Part shown: positions 1-5,104 of the stretch, piece by piece | Layout: the number at the start of each line of letters is the position of its first letter | Position numbering within the stretch: the first letter of the stretch is position 1 | Source of the DNA: Bacillota bacterium | GTDB taxonomy: Bacteria > Bacillota > Clostridia > Tissierellales > Sedimentibacteraceae | DNA: 6,454 nucleotides | Reading direction: 5' to 3' | Assembly (NCBI GenBank): GCA_023425285.1 | Contig: JAFACY010000242.1 | Span: 1 to 6,454, forward strand | Translations under genes and position numbers: made by a program | The notes under the pieces: model-generated | What the model was told of the DNA's origin: nothing | Database searches by the model: none | The model's input: the letters and a program-made list of their open reading frames with translations, nothing else

Positions 1-931
1 TGTTCGCCGGGAACGGAGGCTTGTTTCTCGACATACCTCTTTTACCTTCAATGGACTGCATAAGGGCAGTTTCTTCTCCGCAAACGAATGCACCTGCACC
101 CAATCTGATTTCCACATCAAAATCAAAGCCTGAATTGAAAAGATTATCTCCCAACAGTCCAAGAAGCTTTGCCTGCTTAATAGCTATCTCGAGTCTGTGA
201 ACAGCTATTGGATACTCGGCTCTTACGTAAATAAAGCCCTTGGTAGCTCCGATTGCATATCCTGCTATAGCCATTGCTTCCAGTACAGCATGAGGGTCTC
301 CTTCGAGAACGCTTCTATCCATGAATGCACCCGGATCTCCCTCATCGGCATTGCATATAACATATTTCTGATCCGCCTTGTTAGGTGCGGCAAAGCTCCA
401 CTTCATTCCTGTGGAAAAACCCGCTCCTCCTCTTCCTTTCAAGCCCGAATCCTTTACTAATTTTATAACCTCATCCGGTGTCATTTCCGTAAGAGCCTTA
501 CCGAGAGCCATATATCCGTCTCTCGCTATATATTCATTGATGTTTTCCGGATTTATTACACCGCAGTTTCTTAAAGCCACTCTCTTTTGCTTTTTATAGA
601 AATCCACTTCACTAAGTGGTTTTATTTGCTCATTTTTAGCACTTTCATCATATAAATATTTTCTAACTATTCTTCCTTTTAGCAAATGCTCTTCTGCTAT
701 TTCGTCAACTCTTTCAACTGTCATTCTTGCATAAAATGTGCCTTCCGGATAAATTATAACGATGGGGCCTTCCTCACAAAGCCCAAAGCAGCCTGTTACA
801 ACAACCTGTACTTCATTTTCTAAATTTAATTCTTTTATCTTATCTTCAAACCTTTTTTTTATCAAAGGAGATTTTGAAGAGCTGCATCCCGTTCCGCCGC
901 AAATCAAGACATGAGATCTGAAAATTTTCAT
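1..931 (-). CDS. hndC: NuoF-like NADH-binding flavoprotein subunit of an [FeFe]-hydrogenase/diaphorase complex (C-terminus cut by window edge)
   Basis: The first 310 residues are present; the frame is open to the left edge. By family this subunit binds FMN, NAD(P)H and Fe-S clusters and passes electrons between NAD(P)H and a partner [FeFe]-hydrogenase in the cytoplasm. Residues 1-90 form a thioredoxin-like [2Fe-2S] domain with the four-Cys pattern C11-x4-C16 ... C48-x3-C52. The NuoF core follows: GRGGAGF at 166-172 (nucleotide-binding glycine loop), NADEGDPGAFMDR at 194-206, and GAGAFVCGEE at 278-287 (FMN/NADH site). The start is ATG at 931, with GGAGG at 939-943 seven bases upstream, and 14 bases separate it from hndB. 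Family members run to roughly 600 residues, so about half is missing, including the expected C-terminal 4Fe-4S ligands and any ferredoxin-like tail. The N-terminal Fe-S domain plus the hndA and hndB neighbours favours HndC/HydB over a complex I NuoF. A formate dehydrogenase partner cannot be excluded, because the catalytic gene is out of view. Confidence 0.9.
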   Translation of the reverse strand, partial: MKIFRSHVLICGGTGCSSSKSPLIKKRFEDKIKELNLENEVQVVVTGCFGLCEEGPIVIIYPEGTFYARMTVERVDEIAEEHLLKGRIVRKYLYDESAKNEQIKPLSEVDFYKKQKRVALRNCGVINPENINEYIARDGYMALGKALTEMTPDEVIKLVKDSGLKGRGGAGFSTGMKWSFAAPNKADQKYVICNADEGDPGAFMDRSVLEGDPHAVLEAMAIAGYAIGATKGFIYVRAEYPIAVHRLEIAIKQAKLLGLLGDNLFNSGFDFDVEIRLGAGAFVCGEETALMQSIEGKRGMSRNKPPFPAN

Positions 932-945
932 AAAAATACCTCCAT

Positions 946-1314
946 TTACTGATTATCAGCACTGATTGTAAATTCGCGCACAACCTTGTTATTTACCAAG
1001 TGCTCTGATACAATTCTTTTTGCTTTTTCAGGATCAACATGAATATAGGTAACCTTTTCCTTGTCCGCTGTATAAACCTCAACTATCGGTTCATATGTGC
1101 ACATACCGATGCATCCGGTCTGTACTACCTGTACGTTTACCAGGTTTCTTTTTGCCACTTCTTCTACAAATGTGGTCAGCACAGGTCTTGCTCCGGCAGC
1201 AATTCCGCAGGTTGCCATTCCGACAACAACTCTTGTATCCTTGTCCGTATTTCTTAAATCAACATTTTTTATTGCTTCTTCTCTTAACTTTTTTAACTCT
1301 TCCAACGATTTCAT
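946..1314 (-). CDS. hndB: Small thioredoxin-like [2Fe-2S] ferredoxin-domain protein, HndB type
   Basis: A 122-residue protein with a short charged N-terminal helix (about 1-22) followed by a thioredoxin-like [2Fe-2S] fold. The signature segments are GMATCGIAAGA (32-42) and QTGCIGMC (65-72). Only three cysteines are present (C36, C68, C72). A single Cys in the first segment is, from memory, normal for this family, so the fourth cluster ligand may be non-Cys. By family it is an electron-transfer subunit of NADP-reducing or bifurcating hydrogenase complexes, lying between the NuoE-like and NuoF-like subunits in gene order, exactly as here. The ATG at 1314 is preceded by AGGGGG, which overlaps the TAG stop of hndA, so translation is probably coupled. 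Length is normal and there is no sign of damage. The gene symbol rests on homology to the Desulfovibrio HndABCD layout. Confidence 0.88.
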   Translation of the reverse strand: MKSLEELKKLREEAIKNVDLRNTDKDTRVVVGMATCGIAAGARPVLTTFVEEVAKRNLVNVQVVQTGCIGMCTYEPIVEVYTADKEKVTYIHVDPEKAKRIVSEHLVNNKVVREFTISADNQ

Positions 1315-1324
1315 ATCTGTCCCC

Positions 1325-1813
1325 CTATTCTCTGTACTTTGAGATTATTTCCGGTATTTTATTAGCTTCTAGCTTGCCGTAAACATCCTGATCAATCATC
1401 ATTACAGGTGCCAGACCACAGCATCCCAGACATCTGGTGGCTTCAAGAGTAAACTGATTATCGTCTGTTGTTCCACCAACCTTGATGTTTAATTCCTTGG
1501 ATAACTTGTCTAATATCTGCTGTGCACCCTTTACATAGCAAGCTGTTCCAAGACATACGCCTATTTTGTGCTTGCCCTTGGGTTCAATTGAAAACTGAGT
1601 ATAAAAAGTTGCGACTCCGTAAACCTCCGCGAGGGGTATCTCCAACTCATGAGATACAAATTTCTGGACTTCAATCGGCAGATATCCAAAAATCTCCTGG
1701 GCCTTATGCAACGTTTGCATCAATACGCCCTGCGAATCTCTTATAGAGTCAATATACTCCTTAAGCAGTATAAACTGCTTTTCATTAAGCTTTAAATCTA
1801 GTACTTTTGACAA
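1325..1813 (-). CDS. hndA: NuoE-like [2Fe-2S] subunit of a hydrogenase/diaphorase complex
   Basis: With a TTG start at 1813 this gives 162 residues, typical for NuoE-like proteins. The fold is an N-terminal helical bundle (about 10-65) followed by a thioredoxin-like [2Fe-2S] domain. The family segment GVATFYTQF is at 66-74. The cluster ligands are expected to be C87 and C92 (GVCLGTAC) plus C128 and C132 (RCLGCCG); C131 is an extra cysteine. The open frame extends to a TTG at 1840, but that start would place the ribosome binding site inside the gene. The strong GGGGAGG at 1821-1827 sits seven bases before the TTG at 1813, so 1813 is preferred. No ATG occurs in frame before residue 32. It is the first gene of the hnd unit, directly downstream of a consensus promoter. 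Its role is to pair with the NuoF-like subunit in NAD(P)H-linked electron transfer. Confidence 0.9.
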   Translation of the reverse strand: MSKVLDLKLNEKQFILLKEYIDSIRDSQGVLMQTLHKAQEIFGYLPIEVQKFVSHELEIPLAEVYGVATFYTQFSIEPKGKHKIGVCLGTACYVKGAQQILDKLSKELNIKVGGTTDDNQFTLEATRCLGCCGLAPVMMIDQDVYGKLEANKIPEIISKYRE

Positions 1814-1820
1814 AACATAA

Positions 1821-1827
1821 CCTCCCC
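1821..1827 (-). promoter_or_regulatory. Ribosome binding site that fixes the hndA TTG start
   Basis: GGGGAGG on the minus strand lies seven bases before the TTG at 1813. An ATG between them (1818-1816) is out of frame with hndA. This site rules against the upstream TTG at 1840 as the start. Confidence 0.85.
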
Positions 1828-1829
1828 AT

Positions 1830-1850
1830 AATATTATCAATATTCAATAT
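1830..1850. repeat. Short tandem and inverted repeat in the hnd leader
   Basis: On the plus strand TCAATAT occurs twice head to tail (1837-1843 and 1844-1850). Overlapping this, AATATT at 1830-1835 and again at 1839-1844 forms a 6-bp inverted repeat with a 3-base spacer. The block covers the first transcribed bases of hnd mRNA, just upstream of the ribosome binding site. It may be no more than AT-rich sequence; no known operator is recognised. Confidence 0.4.
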
Positions 1851-1857
1851 CGACTAC

Positions 1858-1886
1858 ATTATATTCTTTTGTTAATAATATGTCAA
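1858..1886 (-). promoter_or_regulatory. Consensus sigma-A promoter of the hnd operon
   Basis: On the minus strand, TTGACA (1886-1881) and TATAAT (1863-1858) are exact matches to both vegetative boxes, separated by 17 bases, the optimal spacing. Transcription should begin near 1850-1852, giving a leader of about 37-40 bases before the TTG at 1813. The A/T-rich stretch just upstream of the -35 box could act as an UP element; this is inference. Confidence 0.9.
1869..1886. promoter_or_regulatory. Candidate Rex (NADH/NAD+ sensing repressor) operator
   Basis: On the plus strand the 18-mer TTGTTAATAATATGTCAA matches the clostridial Rex-type pattern TTGTTAA-N4-TTAACAA at all seven positions of one half and four of seven in the other (11 of 14). 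It covers the -35 box and most of the -35/-10 spacer of the hnd promoter, where a bound repressor would block RNA polymerase. Rex is known to control hydrogenase and NADH-reoxidation genes in clostridia, so the target makes sense. Caution: the weaker half overlaps TTGACA, whose sequence is set by the promoter, and the region is AT-rich, so chance similarity is possible. Confidence 0.5.
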
Positions 1887-1901
1887 TGATTGTTTGTAAA
1901 T

Positions 1902-1937
1902 AAAAAAGGCTAATCCATTTTCTTTGGATTAGCTTTT
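1902..1937 (-). terminator. Intrinsic terminator after parB
   Basis: Minus-strand RNA forms a perfect 9-bp stem (1909-1917 with 1925-1933, GCTAATCCA/TGGATTAGC) with a 7-base loop at 1918-1924. One base further on comes a run of six U at 1907-1902. It begins eight bases past the parB stop codon and closes the mnmG-rsmG-noc-parA-parB unit before the hnd promoter. Read on the plus strand the same hairpin is followed by only four T, so it would be a weaker terminator in that direction. Confidence 0.92.
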
Positions 1938-1944
1938 CGTAAAA

Positions 1945-2793
1945 TTATGACTCCTCAATTTTTAATAAATCCAATATTCTATTCAAATCCTCATTGCTGA
2001 CATACTCTATTTCTATTTTTCCTTTGCTCTTATTACGTTTAATATTGACTCTTGAAGAAAACTTATCTGTTAATAATTCTTCAATATATACCAAATATTT
2101 ATCCTTTTCAGGTGATTGTTTTCTCCTCGGCTTCTTTGAATCCCTGACTAATTTTTCCACATCTCTTACGCTTAAGCCGTCTTTTATAATTTTATCTGTT
2201 ACCTCTACCTGCCTTTCAGGAGGGAAGCTCAAAATTGCCCTTCCGTGTCCCGCTGAAATTTCGTTGGTCACTATTTTATTTTTTACATAGCTGTCAAGAT
2301 TGGTCAGTCTCATTATATTGGTTACATACACCCTTGATTTACCCACAATATTTGATACTTCTTCCTGTGTTATGCCGTAACGCTCCATAATATAATCATA
2401 AGCATTGGCTTCATCAATGGGGTTTAAATCCTCTCTCTGGATGTTTTCTATAAGTGCTATTTCAGAAGCATTTCTGTTTTCCATATCCCTTACTATACAG
2501 GGGATACTTTTTAAATCTGCGTTTTTGCACGCTCTCCAACGTCTTTCGCCTGCTATAATAACGTATATGTCCTTGTCTTTTCTTACAATTATAGGTTGAA
2601 TAACACCGTATTTTTTTACAGACTCGGTCAGCTCATCAAGCTTATCCTGCTCAAATACCTTACGCGGCTGATTGGGATTGGGGCTTATTAAATTAATATC
2701 TATGTCTTCAATTCTCTGATTATCTTCTTTTTCTAAATCCTCAGGTATCAATGCAGATAAACCCTTGCCTAAGGCCTTTCTCTTAAGTGCCAT
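1945..2793 (-). CDS. parB: Chromosome partitioning protein ParB (Spo0J)
   Basis: A 282-residue ParB, close to the usual length. It binds parS sites near the origin, spreads as a CTP-dependent DNA clamp and stimulates ParA. Residues 4-16 (KRKALGKGLSALI) are the ParA-interacting basic motif, followed by a linker. The N-terminal CTPase domain starts near 31 and contains NPNQPR (39-44), GERRWRA (82-88) and ENIQRED (116-122). The helix-turn-helix lies at about 141-166. The C-terminal dimerisation domain ends in a leucine-rich helix. At the positions that set parS versus Noc-site specificity (Caulobacter numbering 173, 179, 184, 201) it has R154, I160, N165 and G182; R and G are the ParB type. The ATG at 2793 follows TAGGAGG, whose first three bases are the parA stop codon, so translation is probably coupled to parA. 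It is the last gene before the terminator. Confidence 0.97.
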   Translation of the reverse strand: MALKRKALGKGLSALIPEDLEKEDNQRIEDIDINLISPNPNQPRKVFEQDKLDELTESVKKYGVIQPIIVRKDKDIYVIIAGERRWRACKNADLKSIPCIVRDMENRNASEIALIENIQREDLNPIDEANAYDYIMERYGITQEEVSNIVGKSRVYVTNIMRLTNLDSYVKNKIVTNEISAGHGRAILSFPPERQVEVTDKIIKDGLSVRDVEKLVRDSKKPRRKQSPEKDKYLVYIEELLTDKFSSRVNIKRNKSKGKIEIEYVSNEDLNRILDLLKIEES

Positions 2794-2802
2794 CGCAACC
2801 TC

Positions 2803-3564
2803 CTAATTGTTTTTTATTAATTCTTCTGCCAATTTTACGTAAGCTTCGCTGCCCTTTGATTTATCATCGTACATCATTATCGGCTGACCGAAGCTCGGAG
2901 CTTCAGCCAATCTTACGCTTCTCGGGATAACTGTTCTGTACACTTTATCCTTAAAATATTTTTTAACCTCTTCCACCACCTGCACAGAGAGATTTGTTCT
3001 TCCGTCAAACATATTTAAAAGAACACCTTCTATTTCCAGTTTGGGATTTAAGTTTTTCCTGACTAACTTAACTGTATCGATAAGCTGCCCTACACCTTCT
3101 AATGAATAGTATTCACACTGTATGGGAATCAATACCGTATCCGATGCCGTAAGTGCATTCAGAGATAATAAGCCAAGGGACGGCGGACAGTCTATTATTA
3201 TAAAATCATAAGCATCATCCAGCAGATTTATGGCTTCTCGTAGGGTTTTTTCTCTGTACTTTGTATTTGTCAGTTCTATTTCCGCACCTGCAAGCTGAAT
3301 GTTTGCGGGAATTAAGTCCAGATTTTCAATATCTGTTTTATGTATGACCTTATTGATGTCAAGCTCTTCTATTAATATGTCATATATGGTGTATTCTAAA
3401 TTATGCTTATTCACACCAAAGCCGCTGCTTGAATTGCCCTGAGGGTCGATGTCTATGCTCAGGACCTTTTTACCCTTTAAGGCTAATGCGGCACATAAAT
3501 TTACGTTGGTTGTCGTCTTGCCTACTCCGCCTTTTTGATTAAAAACGCTTATTACCTTAGTCAC
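2803..3564 (-). CDS. parA: Chromosome partitioning ATPase ParA (Soj)
   Basis: At 253 residues it has the size of Bacillus Soj, with no N-terminal DNA-binding extension, so it is a chromosomal-type ParA. It forms ATP-dependent dimers on nucleoid DNA, is driven off by ParB, and in Bacillus also regulates DnaA. Visible motifs: deviant Walker A KGGVGKTT at 11-18 (signature K11, K16); IDIDPQGN at 37-44 with the catalytic Asp at D40; Walker B-like FIIIDCPPSLG at 121-131; and the C-terminal PRSVRLAEAPSFGQP at 214-228. R189 and R218 fall at positions reported as DNA-binding arginines in Bacillus Soj (recalled alignment). The start is GTG at 3564; the next Met is at 185, so no ATG alternative exists. 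GAGGGTGA upstream begins in the TAG stop of noc. The gaps are 11 bases to noc and 9 to parB. Confidence 0.97.
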   Translation of the reverse strand: MTKVISVFNQKGGVGKTTTNVNLCAALALKGKKVLSIDIDPQGNSSSGFGVNKHNLEYTIYDILIEELDINKVIHKTDIENLDLIPANIQLAGAEIELTNTKYREKTLREAINLLDDAYDFIIIDCPPSLGLLSLNALTASDTVLIPIQCEYYSLEGVGQLIDTVKLVRKNLNPKLEIEGVLLNMFDGRTNLSVQVVEEVKKYFKDKVYRTVIPRSVRLAEAPSFGQPIMMYDDKSKGSEAYVKLAEELIKNN

Positions 3565-3567
3565 TGT

Positions 3568-3576
3568 ATCACCCTC
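3568..3576 (-). promoter_or_regulatory. Ribosome binding site of parA, overlapping the noc stop
   Basis: GAGGGTGAT on the minus strand starts at the last base of the noc TAG stop codon and lies just before the GTG start at 3564. It is weaker than the other sites in the window, and its overlap with the stop suggests translational coupling. Confidence 0.6.
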
Positions 3577-4364
3577 TACATACTTTTTTTAGGTATTTTT
3601 ACTTTAATCTCTATGAACTCGTCCGATTCCTGCTGCTCAAACATTGCGTCAATACCTGTTTTTACTATTTCATTGTAAGCGTTCTTTATTGTGTTTATAT
3701 ATATTTTATAATTTATAAAGTTTCTTACATAGCGCTTGTCCTTCATCTTCTTAATGTTCAGATCTTCCGCGATTGAACTTACAAGCTTCTCTGTTTCACT
3801 TACATTCAAATCTTTTTTTATAATTTTTTCAAGGATGCTTAAAAGAATTTCCTCATCCTCTATTTTTAACAATGCTCTCGCGTGGCGCTCGGTTAATTTT
3901 GCCTCCCTGAGCTCCTTCTTGACCGATTCGGGAAGCTTTAAAATCCTCATTTTATTTGCAATTGTTGATTGTGATTTACCAAGCTTTTCTGCCAATTGAG
4001 TCTGATTTAAACCAAAATCTTCAATCAGTCTTTCAAAAGCCATAGCTTCTTCGATAAAATCCAGATCCTCTCTTTGCAGATTTTCAATTAAGGCCATGGC
4101 TGCAGATTCCTCTTCCTTAACCTCAATGATAACTGCAGGGATAGTTTCCATCCTCAACAGCTTGACAGCCTTTAACCGACGTTCTCCTGCTACCAGTTCA
4201 TATATGTCATCATATATTTTTCTTACAGTTATGGGCTGAATTATGCCGTAGCTTTTAATGGACTGGCTCAGTTCCTCCAGGCTTTTGTCATCAAATACCT
4301 TCCTCGGCTGATTTTTATTGGGTATGATTTTGTTTACATCAATATTAATTATATTGCTTATCAA
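3576..4364 (-). CDS. noc: Nucleoid occlusion protein Noc (ParB paralogue)
   Basis: A 262-residue ParB-family CTPase. In Bacillus and Staphylococcus, Noc binds its own DNA sites across the chromosome and blocks division over the nucleoid. Domains: N-terminal CTPase region (5-115) with NKNQPR (16-21), GERRLKA (60-66) and ENLQRED (94-100); helix-turn-helix at about 119-144; C-terminal dimerisation segment from about 215 (FINYKIYINTIKNAYNEIV, ending in KVKIPK). It is Noc rather than a second ParB because the four specificity positions read Q132, K138, K143 and R160, all the Noc type, and because the N-terminal ParA-binding LGKGL motif is absent. The TTG start at 4364 has AGGGGGAG six bases upstream and no usable ATG (next Met at 72). 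Only about seven residues precede the CTPase domain, so the membrane-targeting helix of Bacillus Noc is missing. Position between rsmG and parA is the standard Firmicutes place for noc. Confidence 0.94.
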   Translation of the reverse strand: MISNIINIDVNKIIPNKNQPRKVFDDKSLEELSQSIKSYGIIQPITVRKIYDDIYELVAGERRLKAVKLLRMETIPAVIIEVKEEESAAMALIENLQREDLDFIEEAMAFERLIEDFGLNQTQLAEKLGKSQSTIANKMRILKLPESVKKELREAKLTERHARALLKIEDEEILLSILEKIIKKDLNVSETEKLVSSIAEDLNIKKMKDKRYVRNFINYKIYINTIKNAYNEIVKTGIDAMFEQQESDEFIEIKVKIPKKSM

Positions 4365-4370
4365 ATAATT

Positions 4371-4378
4371 CTCCCCCT
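4371..4378 (-). promoter_or_regulatory. Ribosome binding site that fixes the noc TTG start
   Basis: AGGGGGAG on the minus strand lies six bases before the TTG at 4364 and overlaps the last base of the rsmG stop codon. It supports the short N-terminus of Noc. Confidence 0.8.
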
Positions 4379-5091
4379 TACACCAATGGTTCTTTACTTG
4401 GTTTTCCCGCTTTTCTCGGGTATTTTTTGTCTGTTGCTTCTGTTTTTTCTATTATAATTATCTTTCTGATGATATCCGTTCCCGGCAAATTAATTTCTCT
4501 TATTTCTTTGACAATTCCTCCGAGCTTCCTAACAGCCTTTTCAGAGTTTTCAATTTCCGAGGAAATATTTTCACTCTTGTATGCTGCAAAGTAACCTCCC
4601 TTTTTTACAAAGGGCAGACAATATTCACTCAGCACATTCAACGGTGCCACTGCTCTTGAAACACAAATGTCAAACTTTTCTCTATAATCCTTGTTTTGTC
4701 CGAAGTCTTCGGCTCTGCCATGGATAAATTTCACATCATCCAGCAAAAGCTCATTTGCAACTATGGTTAAAAAATCTATTCTCTTTCTCAGACTGTCTAA
4801 AAGAGTTACCTTATAATTATTGTTGACTATTTTTAAAGGCAGACCAGGAAATCCTCCTCCGGTGCCAACGTCTATGATGCTCTTTTCTTCATTGTAATTA
4901 TCTTCGTTCATGAGCAGGACGCTGTCTAAAAAATGCTTCACATAAATGTCTTCGTCATCTTCTATGGAGGTAATATTAATTTTCTGATTCCATTCCTTAA
5001 GCAAATCCCTATATTTGATAAATTTTCTTTCTGTTTCTTCATCATAAGGAATATTAAGCTGTTTAAAACCTTCATTCAGTGTATTAATCAA
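4378..5091 (-). CDS. rsmG: 16S rRNA (guanine-527-N7)-methyltransferase RsmG (GidB)
   Basis: A 237-residue class I SAM-dependent methyltransferase that modifies G527 in the 530 loop of 16S rRNA; loss of the E. coli or Bacillus enzyme gives low-level streptomycin resistance. Visible features: an N-terminal helical part containing KEWNQKINIT (32-41) and HFLDS (53-57); the SAM-binding loop DVGTGGGFPGLP at 74-85; LLDSLRKR (97-104), the end of strand 2 with its acidic residue; VSRAVAPL at 144-151; and the basic C-terminal tail PRKAGKPSKEPL typical of the family. Length is normal. The start is TTG at 5091, with AGGAG six bases before it; the next Met is residue 61, inside the fold, so an ATG start is not possible. 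The gap to mnmG is 13 bases and to noc 13 bases, consistent with one operon. Confidence 0.97.
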   Translation of the reverse strand: MINTLNEGFKQLNIPYDEETERKFIKYRDLLKEWNQKINITSIEDDEDIYVKHFLDSVLLMNEDNYNEEKSIIDVGTGGGFPGLPLKIVNNNYKVTLLDSLRKRIDFLTIVANELLLDDVKFIHGRAEDFGQNKDYREKFDICVSRAVAPLNVLSEYCLPFVKKGGYFAAYKSENISSEIENSEKAVRKLGGIVKEIREINLPGTDIIRKIIIIEKTEATDKKYPRKAGKPSKEPLV

Positions 5092-5097
5092 GTTGTA

Positions 5098-5103
5098 CTC
5101 CTG
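5098..5103 (-). promoter_or_regulatory. Ribosome binding site that fixes the rsmG TTG start
   Basis: CAGGAG on the minus strand sits six bases before the TTG at 5091 and directly after the mnmG TAA stop. Confidence 0.8.
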
Positions 5104-5104
5104 T

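Noticed and set aside
197..599. Plus-strand open frames of 73-87 codons opposite hndC
   Set aside because: They mirror a well-conserved NuoF-like coding frame on the minus strand and show no recognisable protein features. The same applies to the plus-strand frames at 1039-1382, 1522-1746, 1994-2290, 2405-2599, 3736-3999 and 4933-5205.
1811..1840. Upstream TTG at 1840 as the hndA start (171 residues)
   Set aside because: The strong Shine-Dalgarno site would then be inside the gene, and the added residues (IILWGGYV) are just its translation.
3792..3807. TGTTTCAC inside noc, the first half of the parS consensus
   Set aside because: The second half (TTACATTC) does not match GTGAAACA, so there is no palindrome. 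No other parS-like 16-mer was seen in the window.
3576..4364. Second ParB gene as a plasmid-type or duplicated partition protein
   Set aside because: Specificity residues Q/K/K/R, the lack of the ParA-binding motif and its position between rsmG and parA identify it as Noc.
4406..4429. CCCG/CGGG hairpin followed by a T run on the plus strand
   Set aside because: The stem is only 4 bp, it lies inside the rsmG coding region and is antisense to every gene here; likely chance.
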